NCBI GenBank assembly: GCA_964488355.1 | Contig: CAZAUJ010000004.1 | Span: 62,001 to 126,000, forward strand | Reading direction: 5' to 3' | DNA: 64,000 nucleotides | DNA from: Thermoanaerobaculum sp964488355 | Lineage (GTDB): Bacteria; Acidobacteriota; Thermoanaerobaculia; Thermoanaerobaculales; Thermoanaerobaculaceae | In this document: piece after piece, positions 25,814 through 35,425 of the stretch | Layout: each line of letters begins with the position of its first letter | Position numbering within the stretch: position 1 is the stretch's first letter | The notes under the pieces: model-generated | Database searches by the model: none | What the model was told of the DNA's origin: nothing | What the model saw: only the letters and a program-made list of their open reading frames with translations | Program-made: the position numbers and the translations under genes

Positions 25814-28093
25814 TTACCAGGTGGGTTTCAAGTAGTAAGGCAAGGTGGTGGAGTACGCCCCGTTGTAGCCGTACACGCGGATGTACACCACCCGGCTGCG
25901 GCTGGAGGAGTTGTACCAGGTGACGTGCTCCGGTTGGCCGGTGCCGTTGGTCCCGCTGGCCAGCACCCTACCCGAGCTGTTGTACAGCTTCAGGTCGTAG
26001 TCCTTGGTGGAGGGCACGGTCAGGTCCACCGTGAGGGTCTTGTAGCCAGGCACGGTCACCTTGAAGTAATCGCTGTCGGTGGAGGAGCTGATGTAGCCGG
26101 TGACCGTGGTGCCAGAGGTGGAGATGACGTTGGCCGAGGATCTGCTGCCGTTGGGCTCGGTCTCGTTCATGCTGCCACCGCCGCCACCGCCGCCGCCACC
26201 ACCACCGGAGTAGGTGGCGGTGAGGGACGCGCCGGAGAAGCTGGAGTAGGCGTAGAAGCCAATGTACCAGTCACCCGCGCTGGGGTTGGAAATGGTGACG
26301 GTCTCGGCGGTGGTGCTGCCGATCGACCGGCCGTTGTAGCTGGAGGTGGTGGGTAAGGCGCCAAAGCGCACGTACAGGTCGCCGTCACCCGAGCCGCCGG
26401 AGGTGACCACCTTTAACTGGGTTTGGCCGGAAGGCACGGTAATCTTGAAGTACAGCCAGTTGCCGGTGCTGGCGGAGAGGTTGGACACGGTTTGTCCGTT
26501 AGACAGGGTCACCACTTGCGCGGCGCCTCCCGGTGCGCCTACCGCATCCCAGCACTTTTGCACCGCGTTGTACTCGGCGGAGGAGGTGCCACCGTAAAGG
26601 TCGGCCGCTGCCTGAGCGGTAGCGTTGCGCGCGCCCTGGAAGTTGGTGGAGGAGGTCATGTAGGTCGTCAGCGCGCGGTAGAAAATTTGCTCCGCCTTGG
26701 CCATGCCAATGGCGGGAACGCTCACGCTGGTCTTGCCGCGCGGATGGGTGCCGCCAGCCACCAGCAGGTAATAGGCCAGGTTGGCAATGCCGCTGTTGCC
26801 ATGCACACCGCAATAGTCGTTGGAGGAGTTGGGGGTGCAATTGGGGTACAGGCGCTCCGGGTAATAGTCGGCGGAGTAGCCATCGGCGGTTGGGTTGTTC
26901 ATGTAACGAAGCGCGTCACCCGACGTGCCGGGGGTGTAGACCACCTCACCGATTTTCCAGGTGTTGGAGCTGATCCCGCCATCGCGGTAGGCCTCCACGT
27001 TGGCACCGTAAATGTCCGACCAGGCCTCGTTCAGCGCACCCGGCTCCGAGGAGTAGGTGAGGTTGGCGGTGCGCTCGGTGACGCCGTGGGCCAGCTCGTG
27101 GGCCACCACGTCCAAGGCATTGGCAAAAGGCGCAAAGGTGGTTCCGTCGCCATCGCCAAACACCATTTGCGAACCGTTCCAGAAGGCGTTGTTGTAGCGG
27201 TTCCCGTAGTGCACGGTGGCAATCAGGGTCATGCCCGCGCCGTCGATGGAATCGCGGTTAAACTTGTTCTTGTAATAGTTGTACGTGTAGCCCAAACCGT
27301 TGTAGGCGGCCATCGCCACGCTATCGGAGGAGGAACCCCCCTCTTGGAACATCAGTGTTCCGGGCAAGCTGGTGCCGTTGTTGGCGGTGTAGATCTTGCG
27401 GTAAAGGGCGGAGTGGATGAGGGCCTCGCTGGTCACCAGCTCGCCGGTGACCGCATCGGCGTAAATCCGGTCCAGGTGCTCGCCCTTTTCGTCCTCAAAG
27501 GCCACACGGGTGGTCCAGGCCAGGTACGCCTTGCCGTTCTCCCGCACCACGTAGACCAACTGTGGCTTGTCCAAGGCCACAGCGCTGTAAATGCCGGCCT
27601 CGCGGGCCGCTTGCTGCAATGCCTCTTCCGCCCGCACGTCGGCCGCCCGTGGAAGGTTCTCGTCGGGCACGAACGTCCCGTTGATGGCGTAGACCGTGCC
27701 CGTGGCCTTATCCACGTGCACCGCCAGCTCGCCGCCCACCACAGGCAGGCCGCGCAGGGTCTGGCGGAGCCGCACGTGTACCTTCCCCAGTTCGTCCTCG
27801 TTGACGCCCTCCACCGCTAGCTCTTCCCGCCCGGTGGCGCGCATCAACGGCCGCAGCTGCTCGATCACCGCCAGTGCCCCGCCCACCGCGTCAGGGTGTT
27901 CCAGCTTAGCCAGCTGACCTGCTATGAAGGTGGGGACCCCAGCGTCGTTGAAGCTGATGGTTTCCACCGCCTCCAGCTGGTTCAAGCCCTGAAGCTGGTC
28001 CTCGGTAAGGGCGGTAAGGGGGGCTCGGCTTCCGGCCATGGCAACGCCCCCAATCATTGCCATGACCACCAACGTAACCACGACCTTCTTCAT
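25814..28093 (-). CDS. Secreted M4 (thermolysin-like) metalloprotease
   Basis: 759 residues: signal peptide (1-20), FTP/PepSY propeptide (about 25-205), and catalytic domain (about 225-535) with the zinc motif HELAHG, third ligand in GALNEAWSDIYG, and HGNSGIANLAYYLL around the active-site histidine. Two PPC (bacterial pre-peptidase C-terminal) domains follow, at about 545-640 and 660-759, joined by an uninterrupted run of 11 glycines. It is an extracellular zinc endopeptidase expected to self-activate by propeptide cleavage. Single gene with its own terminator. Confidence 0.95.
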   Translation of the reverse strand: MKKVVVTLVVMAMIGGVAMAGSRAPLTALTEDQLQGLNQLEAVETISFNDAGVPTFIAGQLAKLEHPDAVGGALAVIEQLRPLMRATGREELAVEGVNEDELGKVHVRLRQTLRGLPVVGGELAVHVDKATGTVYAINGTFVPDENLPRAADVRAEEALQQAAREAGIYSAVALDKPQLVYVVRENGKAYLAWTTRVAFEDEKGEHLDRIYADAVTGELVTSEALIHSALYRKIYTANNGTSLPGTLMFQEGGSSSDSVAMAAYNGLGYTYNYYKNKFNRDSIDGAGMTLIATVHYGNRYNNAFWNGSQMVFGDGDGTTFAPFANALDVVAHELAHGVTERTANLTYSSEPGALNEAWSDIYGANVEAYRDGGISSNTWKIGEVVYTPGTSGDALRYMNNPTADGYSADYYPERLYPNCTPNSSNDYCGVHGNSGIANLAYYLLVAGGTHPRGKTSVSVPAIGMAKAEQIFYRALTTYMTSSTNFQGARNATAQAAADLYGGTSSAEYNAVQKCWDAVGAPGGAAQVVTLSNGQTVSNLSASTGNWLYFKITVPSGQTQLKVVTSGGSGDGDLYVRFGALPTTSSYNGRSIGSTTAETVTISNPSAGDWYIGFYAYSSFSGASLTATYSGGGGGGGGGGGSMNETEPNGSRSSANVISTSGTTVTGYISSSTDSDYFKVTVPGYKTLTVDLTVPSTKDYDLKLYNSSGRVLASGTNGTGQPEHVTWYNSSSRSRVVYIRVYGYNGAYSTTLPYYLKPTW

Positions 28094-28431
28094 ACCTGAC
28101 CTCCCCTCCCCGGTTCGGTCGGCCCCGGCCGGGGAAAATTTTGTTGAGGTAAGGCTGGACCCGGGCCGTACGCGTTGTCAAGTGGTTGACAGACGTGCCG
28201 AAAGAATTTTGGCGTCCTGGCCTACCGAACGCTCGTTCGCGAAAATCTTCAGCAGATGCCTGGTTGCTGTCCGATGGTTTTTCGAGAGGGGCTTCCAAGT
28301 GTGTGCGGCGGGCAGCCTCTGACCAGACCGGTTGCCGTACCTCAGCCACAGTGACGAAAAGGTGAATGGTCCGTGGAAAGCCTGGACGTTACGCTTTTCG
28401 GGGCGGCGGCAAAGGAGCGGTGGGAGGGAAC
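28094..28431. other. Intergenic region between M4 protease and thioredoxin-like gene
   Basis: No gene is supported. It contains two exact palindromes: TGTCAA-GTGG-TTGACA (28176-28191), which places a TTGACA -35-like hexamer on each strand, and CGAACGCTCGTTCG (28226-28239), a GAAC-N4-GTTC element. No convincing -10 pairs with either TTGACA. Confidence 0.5.
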
Positions 28432-28878
28432 ATGAGCGTTCGCACAGGAAGGGTTCTTTTTGCTGTGTTTTTAGGCCTTTTGGCTGGCAGCTGGTTCTGG
28501 GGCCGGCGCCCCTCGTCACCGCCTGCCTCGCCCATTGCCTGGGAAGCCAACCTCTCTCAAGCCCAGGCCAGAGCCGCCGCCGAGGGCAAGTTGGTGATGG
28601 TGGACTTCTACACCGAGTGGTGCAGATGGTGCCAGAAGCTCGACGCGGAGACCTTTACCAACGAAAAGGTGACCCGGGCGGTTGCCGAGGGATTTGTGCC
28701 CGTGCGCCTGAACGCGGAGAAGGAAGGGGCGGATCAGGCGCAGCAGCTGGGGGTGGTGGGTTACCCAACGGTGGTGTTTCTTGATGTGGAAGGGAAGGAG
28801 TTGGGCCGGATCCCCGGGTATTTGGGTCCGGAAGATTTTCTTGCTGAGCTGCGGCAGGTGAGGCAAAAGCGTTCCTAG
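28432..28878 (+). CDS. Membrane-anchored thioredoxin-like protein
   Basis: 148 residues: an N-terminal membrane anchor or signal (RVLFAVFLGLLAGSWFW), then a thioredoxin fold with the active site TEWCRWCQKLDAETF and the cis-proline element VVGYPTVVFLD. It resembles the C-terminal domain of DsbD and the thioredoxin_7 group. Probably an extracytoplasmic reductase. The ATG at 28432 follows GGGAGGG. Confidence 0.85.
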   Translation: MSVRTGRVLFAVFLGLLAGSWFWGRRPSSPPASPIAWEANLSQAQARAAAEGKLVMVDFYTEWCRWCQKLDAETFTNEKVTRAVAEGFVPVRLNAEKEGADQAQQLGVVGYPTVVFLDVEGKELGRIPGYLGPEDFLAELRQVRQKRS

Positions 28879-28883
28879 TGGTG

Positions 28884-28914
28884 CCCTCGAGTTTTGGGCG
28901 TGCTTGAGGGTTTG
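28884..28914 (+). terminator. Possible terminator after the thioredoxin-like gene
   Basis: CCCTCGAG (28884-28891) pairs with CTTGAGGG (28903-28910) with one G-T pair, then TTTGT. The loop is 11 bases and the T-run short, so it would be weak. Confidence 0.4.
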
Positions 28915-28922
28915 TACTCCTC

Positions 28923-28951
28923 TTCACAAGAGCCAGCGCGGAGGGTATGAT
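28923..28951 (+). promoter_or_regulatory. Promoter of the DUF47-pit operon
   Basis: TTCACA (28923-28928) and TATGAT (28946-28951) with 17 bases between. Confidence 0.65.
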
Positions 28952-28983
28952 ATGCGGGCTGCGGCATGCAGGGGAGGTGAGCC

Positions 28984-29607
28984 GTGCGGTGGTTCTTGCC
29001 CAAGGACAACGCGTTTCTGACGATCTTCGATCAGGCGACACAAAACATCGTGGATGCCGTTCAGCTTTTTGTTGCCCTCCTACGGGATGGGAGCGAGCGG
29101 TCTGCGCGGGTGGAGCAGCTCAAGGAGCTGGAGCACACGGGCGACCGCTATACCCACGAGACCCTGGCCAAGCTCAACGTGAGCTTCATTACGCCCTTCG
29201 ACCGGGAGGATATCCACGCTTTAATTACCAAGCTGGACGACATTCTGGATGCGGTGGATGCCACGGGTCACCGCCTCCTGCTCTACGGGGTGACCCGCGT
29301 GCCACCCAAGCTGGTGGAGCTGGCCCAGTTGCTGCTGGCCTCGGTTAAGGAGGTGCAAAAGGCGGTGTTGTTGCTGCACGTTCCGCGACGCCATCGGGAA
29401 GCTCTGGCCACCTGCGTGGAGATCAATAGGCTGGAAAACGAGGCTGACCAGTTACACCGGCAGGCCCTGGCCGAGCTCTTTGCCGGCGCTACGGACGCGG
29501 TGGAAGTCATCAAGCTCAAAGACCTTTACGCCTTTCTCGAGGACGCCACCGACCGATGCGAAGACGTGGCTAATATCATCGAAACCATCGTGATCAAAGC
29601 TGCCTGA
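28984..29607 (+). CDS. DUF47 (PhoU-like) Pit accessory protein
   Basis: 207 residues, all-helical PhoU-like fold, with the family signatures FVALLRDG, LEHTGDRYTHET, FITPFDREDIHALI and LEDATDRCEDVANIIETIVIK. Members almost always sit beside Pit transporters and are thought to control them. GTG start after GGGGAGGTGAG; 13 bases before pit. Confidence 0.92.
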   Translation: MRWFLPKDNAFLTIFDQATQNIVDAVQLFVALLRDGSERSARVEQLKELEHTGDRYTHETLAKLNVSFITPFDREDIHALITKLDDILDAVDATGHRLLLYGVTRVPPKLVELAQLLLASVKEVQKAVLLLHVPRRHREALATCVEINRLENEADQLHRQALAELFAGATDAVEVIKLKDLYAFLEDATDRCEDVANIIETIVIKAA

Positions 29608-29620
29608 GCGGGGGACGAGC

Positions 29621-30619
29621 ATGTTGACCTTGGTAGTGGGGATCGTGCTCCTGGCGCTTGTGTTCGATTTCCTCAACGGCATGAACGACGCGGCCAACTC
29701 GGTGGCCACGGTGGTCGCTACCGGCGTGCTCCCACCCAAGCTGGCGGTGCTGTGGGCAGCCTTTTTCAACTTTGTGGCTGCCTTCGGCTTCGAAGTGAAG
29801 GTGGCCGGTACCGTGGGCAAGGGCATTGTCCTGCCTCAAATGGTGGACCCCTATGTGATCCTGGCAGCGCTTATCGCGGCCATTCTCTGGACCTACCTTT
29901 GTACCCAACTGGGTTTGCCCATTTCCGTTTCCCACTCGATCATCGGTGCCTTGGCCGGCGCCGGCTTGGCCAAGGGTGGGGTTGCGGCCCTCATCCCCAA
30001 TGGCATTCTCAAGGTAGCCGCCTTCATTGTCATCTCGCCTCTGCTGGGCATGCTGTTGGGCTGGTTGCTCATGGTGGCGGTGTTTTGGCTTTTCCGCCAG
30101 GTGAGGGTGCAGAAGGTGGACCGCCTTTTCCGCGTGGGTCAGCTGCTTTCCTCGGCGGCTTACTCGCTGGGACACGGCCTTAACGATGCGCAGAAGACCA
30201 TGGGCATCATCACCGTGCTGCTCTTTTCTACCGGCTATTTGCAAGCGTTTCACGTGCCCGTGTGGGTCATCCTCTCCTGCCACGGTGTCATTGCCCTGGG
30301 GACCTTGTTGGGTGGGTGGCGGGTGGTCCACACCATCGGCATTCGCCTGACGCGTTTGGGCCCCGTAGGGGGGTTTTGCGCGGAGACCGCCGGTGCCATC
30401 TCCCTCATTGGTGCCTCCCTGGCTGGCATTCCCGTTTCCACCACCCATACCATTGCCGGTGCCATTGCCGGGGTGGGCTCTACCACCCGGGTGTCGGCCG
30501 TGCGCTGGGGGGTGGCCAGCCGCATCGTGTGGGCTTGGGTGCTGACCTTGCCGGTCACCGCGGTCACGGCCGGTCTGAGCTGGTCGCTAGTTCAGCAGGT
30601 TCTGGGCTGGGTGAGCTGA
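29621..30619 (+). CDS. pit: Low-affinity inorganic phosphate transporter Pit
   Basis: Proton-coupled (metal-)phosphate symporter in the inner membrane. 332 residues with about ten spans and the duplicated PHO4 signatures: FDFLNGMNDAANSVATVVAT near the start and GHGLNDAQKTMGIIT near residue 185, plus the paired helix ends PISVSHSIIGALAGAG and PVSTTHTIAGAIAGVG. The second gene of the DUF47-pit operon. Confidence 0.95.
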   Translation: MLTLVVGIVLLALVFDFLNGMNDAANSVATVVATGVLPPKLAVLWAAFFNFVAAFGFEVKVAGTVGKGIVLPQMVDPYVILAALIAAILWTYLCTQLGLPISVSHSIIGALAGAGLAKGGVAALIPNGILKVAAFIVISPLLGMLLGWLLMVAVFWLFRQVRVQKVDRLFRVGQLLSSAAYSLGHGLNDAQKTMGIITVLLFSTGYLQAFHVPVWVILSCHGVIALGTLLGGWRVVHTIGIRLTRLGPVGGFCAETAGAISLIGASLAGIPVSTTHTIAGAIAGVGSTTRVSAVRWGVASRIVWAWVLTLPVTAVTAGLSWSLVQQVLGWVS

Positions 30620-30621
30620 CC

Positions 30622-33012
30622 TCAGTCCTTTTTCGCTGCTTTGGCTGCCGCCACGGCGATGGCCTCGGGGGTGGTGAGGGGCTCGCCGGGCCTGTACGTG
30701 TAGTGGCGCAGCTGTTCCTGCCAGGGAAGCTCCACCAACGCGTGGGCTTGAGCGGAGCAGGCGGATGGAATCTTGTCATCCGGCACCGCTTCCAGGATAA
30801 CCTGCTCCCCACACTCGGGGGTGGCGCGGAGGCCGGTGCGTGGGTCCACGGGGAGCAAGGCCACCCCGGAAGCGGGCATGGAAAAGTCCTCATCGCGCTG
30901 GTCAGGTGGGAGCTTTTCTAGGTAAGCTTGCATGAAGCGAATCCACGTGGGCAGCGCCGCTTCCGCACCGGTCATGTGCCGCCCGATTGGTTCTTTCTTG
31001 TCGCGCCCAACCCAGACGGCACAGGTGATGCGCGGCGAGTAGCCGATGAACCAGGCGTCGGTGTAGCGGTCGGTGGTGCCGGTTTTGCCGGCCAGGTGGC
31101 CGGGCAGCGAGGCGGCCTTCGCGGCAGTGCCGCGCTGGACCACCCCCGCGAGCACCTGGGTCATGAGGTAGGCCACCTGTTGGCTCAGGGCCTGTCGCAC
31201 CTGCGGCTTTTGCTCCCACAGTACCTGCCCCCCGGCGTCCCTCACGCGGTTAAGGAAGTACGGTGTCACCGCCATGCCGCCGTTGGCAAAGGCTGCGTAT
31301 GCCGCCGCCAAGCTCACTACCGGCAGCTCAAAGGAGCCCAAGGCCATGGAAGGATACGGGTGAAGCTCCTCTTCGATACCAAGCCGGCGCGCCAACGCAA
31401 TGACGTTCTCCCCGCCCACCATTTGCTGCAGTTTGACGGCGGAAGCATTGAGGGAGTGCTCCACCGCGTACCTGAGCGTCACCAGCCCGAAATACTTTCG
31501 GTAGTGGTTGAGCGGGCAATAGGTGGGTAGGCCGCGCTCATCGGTGAGCAACACCGGCGCATCCAGGATGGTGTCGGCGGGCGAGAAGCCCGCTTCGAAG
31601 GCGGTGGCGTACACCAATGGCTTGAACGCGGAACCCACCTGCCGGCGAGCTTGCATGGACCGGTCGAACTGGGAGCGGTTGAAGTCGAACCCGCCCATGA
31701 GGGCAAGGATGGCGCCCGTGCGGTTGTCCAGCACCAGGATTGCGCCTTCCACCGTAGGTTCCGCTTCCAAGGAAACAACCACCGGCGCCGGCGGTGCCGG
31801 CACCTCTTTGAGCCTCACCAGCACCAAGTCGCCGGGCTTAAGCAGCTTGAAAAAGCTGCTCCTTCCGGTCCAGCGCGCGTCGGCTAGGGCCAGGCGCGCC
31901 AACCGTCCAGCCACGAGCAGCTGGGCCTCCTCCGGGTGCACCTCCCTCACCACGGCGTAGGCCAGCTCGCCCACGTGCCAGCGAAGGTAAGGCCAGCTGG
32001 GATGGCGGAAAGAAGCCAGGTCCTGTACCCCCTCTGCCCGCAGGTTGCGCTGGGCTCCCGGCCAGCCCAGCCGCTCTTGCAGCTCCACCAAGCCCTCGCG
32101 CAGGGACTGCTCGGCCAACCGCTGGAGGAAGGGATCGAGGGTGGTTTCCGCTGTGAGGCCACCAGAGGTGAGCATCTCGCTGCCCAGCTGCGTCTCCAGG
32201 CTCCGGCGGACCTCCTCCAAGAAATAGGCCGCAGCGGTATCGCGGTCCCAATGGGGGCTGGCGCCGAGGGGCTTTTTTGTGGCCTCCTCGAAGGCTTTCT
32301 GGTCAATCATACCCTCCTCGAGCATGCGCTTGAGCACGTGGTTACGCCGACGCAAGGCACGCTGGGGAGCGTCCAGGGGCGACAAGTCGCTGGGGCGTTG
32401 GGGCAAACCAGCCAAAAGGGCCGCCTCCTCTAGGGTCAGCTGGGTGGCGCTCTTGCCGAAGTAAAAACGCGCCGCCGCCTCCACGCCGTAGACGCCGTGG
32501 CCGAAGTTCACCTGGTTGGCGTACATGGTGAGGATTTCATCCTTGGAAAAGCGCTGCTCAATTTGGATGGCCAGTAGGATCTCTTTGAGCTTGCGGAGGA
32601 GCTTCTTTTCCCGGCTGACAATACCCAGGTTGCGCGCCAGCTGTTGCGTGAGGGTGGACCCCCCCTGCGCTTTGCTCAGGGACAAGAGGTTGCGCAGGAC
32701 CGCCCGGGCTATGCCCGAAGGATCCACGCCGGGATGTCGGTAGAAGTGGGCGTCTTCCACGGCAATGACCGCGTCGCGGAGAACCTTAGGGATCTGCTCA
32801 AAAGTTACTGGCAAGCGCTTTTCCGCGGCAAAGCTGCCAATGACCGAACCGTCGCGCGCCCTGACCACCGTGGCTGCCGGCGGCTGATAGCTGGTAAGTG
32901 CTTCCACCGCGGGCAGCTGAATGAGGCGGGCCAAAAGCAGCGCGGCAAGGGCGCCAAAAGCCACGCCCACGAACAACCCGAGGAGGAACCAGCGCACAAG
33001 CGCCTTCACCAT
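30622..33012 (-). CDS. Penicillin-binding protein 1A
   Basis: Bifunctional peptidoglycan synthase. 796 residues: N-terminal anchor (about 8-30); GT51 glycosyltransferase with EDAHFYRHPGVDP and GGSTLTQQLARNL; transpeptidase with the S-x-x-K motif SAFK (in RRQVGSAFKPLVY), SLNAS and KTGTTDRYTDAWFIGYSP. An extra domain of about 100 residues lies between the two catalytic parts. The start shows no SD; a leaderless-type promoter lies just upstream. Confidence 0.95.
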   Translation of the reverse strand: MVKALVRWFLLGLFVGVAFGALAALLLARLIQLPAVEALTSYQPPAATVVRARDGSVIGSFAAEKRLPVTFEQIPKVLRDAVIAVEDAHFYRHPGVDPSGIARAVLRNLLSLSKAQGGSTLTQQLARNLGIVSREKKLLRKLKEILLAIQIEQRFSKDEILTMYANQVNFGHGVYGVEAAARFYFGKSATQLTLEEAALLAGLPQRPSDLSPLDAPQRALRRRNHVLKRMLEEGMIDQKAFEEATKKPLGASPHWDRDTAAAYFLEEVRRSLETQLGSEMLTSGGLTAETTLDPFLQRLAEQSLREGLVELQERLGWPGAQRNLRAEGVQDLASFRHPSWPYLRWHVGELAYAVVREVHPEEAQLLVAGRLARLALADARWTGRSSFFKLLKPGDLVLVRLKEVPAPPAPVVVSLEAEPTVEGAILVLDNRTGAILALMGGFDFNRSQFDRSMQARRQVGSAFKPLVYATAFEAGFSPADTILDAPVLLTDERGLPTYCPLNHYRKYFGLVTLRYAVEHSLNASAVKLQQMVGGENVIALARRLGIEEELHPYPSMALGSFELPVVSLAAAYAAFANGGMAVTPYFLNRVRDAGGQVLWEQKPQVRQALSQQVAYLMTQVLAGVVQRGTAAKAASLPGHLAGKTGTTDRYTDAWFIGYSPRITCAVWVGRDKKEPIGRHMTGAEAALPTWIRFMQAYLEKLPPDQRDEDFSMPASGVALLPVDPRTGLRATPECGEQVILEAVPDDKIPSACSAQAHALVELPWQEQLRHYTYRPGEPLTTPEAIAVAAAKAAKKD

Positions 33013-33018
33013 GGGGGG

Positions 33019-33048
33019 AGATTGGCGGCAAAGCGGCTAGACTGTCAA
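33019..33048 (-). promoter_or_regulatory. Promoter of the PBP1A gene, leaderless
   Basis: On the minus strand TTGACA (33048-33043), 18 bases, CAATCT (33024-33019), then six C and the ATG at 33012. The only leaderless candidate here with a perfect -35; its -10 is the weakest. Confidence 0.5.
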
Positions 33049-33056
33049 GGGGAGAG

Positions 33057-33425
33057 ATGGCGGCTACCTCGTGGAAACCCGCGTGGCACTGGCGGCTGTT
33101 GGGTCTTGCCGTGGTGTTGGTGCCCTTGGCCTTGCTTCTTCGGCTGGCAGGGCGGGTGCCTCGCGTGCAGGCACAGGCCATGGAGAAGGTGACCAGCCAG
33201 CTGGCGCAGAAGCTGGCCCAGCTTCCCCGGCCCGAAGCGGACGAGCTGCGGGGGGCCGTGCTGTGCTTGTCCCTGCGCCAGCAGGGCTTTGCGGCTGATC
33301 CGCGCGCTTTGGGCGGGTTCTTTCAGGCAGCCAGGATGGCCCTTGCCGACGACCGGCTTACCCCTGCCGAAGCCGCCCAGCTGGCTGTCCTTGCTCGCCA
33401 GGCCTGCCAAGGCCAAAAGCCATGA
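33057..33425 (+). CDS. Small single-span protein, unknown
   Basis: 122 residues: a basic N-terminus, one membrane span (LLGLAVVLVPLALLLRLAG), and a helical domain (about 40-118) ending in LTPAEAAQLAVLARQAC. It resembles no family I know. The ATG follows AGGGGAGAG and the stop overlaps the uvrB start (ATGA), so it is translationally coupled to uvrB. A TAGACT at 33038-33043 could be its -10. Confidence 0.65.
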   Translation: MAATSWKPAWHWRLLGLAVVLVPLALLLRLAGRVPRVQAQAMEKVTSQLAQKLAQLPRPEADELRGAVLCLSLRQQGFAADPRALGGFFQAARMALADDRLTPAEAAQLAVLARQACQGQKP

Positions 33426-35425
33426 GCACGCGCTTTAAGCTGGTGGCTCCGTTTACGCCCGCAGGAGACCAAGGGCAGGCAATTGCCAAGCTGGTGGAAG
33501 GCTTTCGCCAGGGTTTGTTTGCCCAAACGCTTCTGGGTGTTACCGGCTCGGGAAAGACCTTCACCATGGCCAAGGTTGTGGAAAAGCTCAACCACCCCAC
33601 CCTGGTGCTTTCCCACAACAAGACGCTGGCGGCACAGCTGTACCAGGAATTTCGCAGCTTTTTTCCCGAAAACGCCGTGGAGTACTTTGTTTCCTATTAC
33701 GACTACTACCAGCCGGAAGCGTACGTGCCCGCCACCGACACCTACATCGAAAAGGAAACGTCCATTAACGAGGAAATAGACCGCTTGCGTCTGGCGGCCA
33801 CGCGCTCGCTTTTTGAGCGCCGCGACGTGCTGATCGTTGCCTCCGTCTCATGCATTTACGGCCTTGGTGACCCAGCGGCCTATTACGGCATGCTCTTGCT
33901 TTTGGAACCGGGTACGGCCCCGGGGATGGAGGCAGTACTGCGGCAACTGGTGGCCATGCAGTACGAGCGAACCCAACTGGACCTTGTGCCCGGGGCCTTC
34001 CGCGTGCGCGGGGACGTGCTGGAAATCTACCCACCCTACGAGGACCACGCCATCCGCGTGGAGTTTTGGGACCGGGAGGTGGAGCGCATTTCCCGCGTCG
34101 ACCCCTTGCGCGGCAGGGTGCTCGAGGAGGTGGAGGAGCGCTTGCCTCTTTACCCCGCCTCCCACTACGTCACCACGCGGGAGGTGTTGCAGCGCGCCAT
34201 CGCCGATATTAGGGCCGAGCTGGACCAGCGGGTGGCTGAGCTGCAGGCGGCGGGTCGCCTGTTGGAGGCGCAAAGACTCACCCAGCGCACCCTTTTCGAT
34301 TTGGACATGCTTGCTGAACTGGGCTATTGCCCCGGCATCGAGAACTACTCTCGCCACCTCACCGGCCGAAAGCCGGGGGAGCCTCCACCAACCCTGCTGG
34401 ACTATTTTCCTAGCGATTGGCTTCTCATCGTGGACGAGTCGCACGTCACCATCCCCCAGGTACGGGGCATGTACCACGGCGACCGCTCGCGAAAAGAAAC
34501 GCTGGTGGAGTACGGTTTTCGCCTCCCATCGGCGCTGGACAACCGGCCCCTCACCTTCGAGGAGTTCTTCGCTCGATTGCACCAGGTGTTGTTCGTCTCC
34601 GCCACACCTGGGGATTGGGAAATCCAAATCTCGCAGGGGGCGGTGGTGGAGCAGCTCATCCGCCCCACCGGGCTTTTGGACCCGGTGGTGGAGGTGAGGC
34701 CGGCGCAGGGGCAAGTGGACGATCTTTTGGCGCGCATTCGGGAGCGCGTAGCCGCTGGTGAGCGGGTCCTGGTCACCACGCTGACCAAGCGCATGGCTGA
34801 AGACTTGGCCCAGTATCTGGGCGAGCTGGGCATCCGCGTCCGCTACCTGCACAGCGAGATCGACACCCTCGAGCGCACAGCTATTCTCACGGACTTGCGG
34901 CGAGGGGTGTTCGACGTGCTGGTGGGTATCAACCTTTTGCGAGAAGGGTTGGACTTGCCGGAGGTCTCCTTGGTGGCGATCCTGGATGCGGACAAGGAAG
35001 GCTACCTCCGCTCCCACACTGCCCTCATCCAGACCATCGGCCGGGCCGCGCGCAACGTTAACGGCACGGCTATCCTCTATGCGGATACCATCACCGAATC
35101 CATGCGCAAGGCCATTGAGGAAACCAGGCGTCGCCGTGCCATTCAGGAGGCCTACAACCGGCAACACGGCATCGAGCCCAAGAGCATCATCAAGGATGTG
35201 GCCAACCCGCTGGTGCAGATGGCCAACCTGGACTACCACGACGCCCTCTTGGAGCCGCCGCGCGTGGGAGAAAAGGAAATTCCTGATCGCCGCAGCTTGG
35301 CGCAGCAAATTGCCGAGCTGGAAAAGCAAATGAAAGCGGCCGCCAAAAGGCTGGAGTTTGAGGAAGCCGCTCGCCTGCGCGACCGCATCAAGGAGCTACG
35401 GGCGCTGGAGATTTACAAGGCTTAA
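33422..35425 (+). CDS. uvrB: Excinuclease ABC subunit UvrB
   Basis: DNA-damage verification subunit of nucleotide excision repair. 667 residues with Walker A GVTGSGKTFTMAKV, the beta-hairpin segment YYDYYQPEAYVP, helicase motif DESH, motif VI QTIGRAARN, and the C-terminal UVR coiled coil (EKQMKAAAKRLEFEEAARLRD) that contacts UvrC. Close to the E. coli protein in length. No LexA-like box is visible before the operon. Its 3' end overlaps pepT by four bases (TTAA). Confidence 0.97.
   Translation: MSTRFKLVAPFTPAGDQGQAIAKLVEGFRQGLFAQTLLGVTGSGKTFTMAKVVEKLNHPTLVLSHNKTLAAQLYQEFRSFFPENAVEYFVSYYDYYQPEAYVPATDTYIEKETSINEEIDRLRLAATRSLFERRDVLIVASVSCIYGLGDPAAYYGMLLLLEPGTAPGMEAVLRQLVAMQYERTQLDLVPGAFRVRGDVLEIYPPYEDHAIRVEFWDREVERISRVDPLRGRVLEEVEERLPLYPASHYVTTREVLQRAIADIRAELDQRVAELQAAGRLLEAQRLTQRTLFDLDMLAELGYCPGIENYSRHLTGRKPGEPPPTLLDYFPSDWLLIVDESHVTIPQVRGMYHGDRSRKETLVEYGFRLPSALDNRPLTFEEFFARLHQVLFVSATPGDWEIQISQGAVVEQLIRPTGLLDPVVEVRPAQGQVDDLLARIRERVAAGERVLVTTLTKRMAEDLAQYLGELGIRVRYLHSEIDTLERTAILTDLRRGVFDVLVGINLLREGLDLPEVSLVAILDADKEGYLRSHTALIQTIGRAARNVNGTAILYADTITESMRKAIEETRRRRAIQEAYNRQHGIEPKSIIKDVANPLVQMANLDYHDALLEPPRVGEKEIPDRRSLAQQIAELEKQMKAAAKRLEFEEAARLRDRIKELRALEIYKA

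Noticed and set aside
26180..26212. Poly-glycine run in the M4 protease as a microsatellite or assembly error
   Set aside because: It sits exactly between two PPC domains and is in frame, so a flexible linker explains it.
33848..35329. A 493-codon open frame antisense to uvrB, and similar long antisense frames opposite the M4 protease (26423-27820, plus) and the GH99-like region (6575-7828, minus)
   Set aside because: The proteins have no recognisable motif and are low-complexity mirrors of a GC-rich coding strand; the sense genes are unmistakable.
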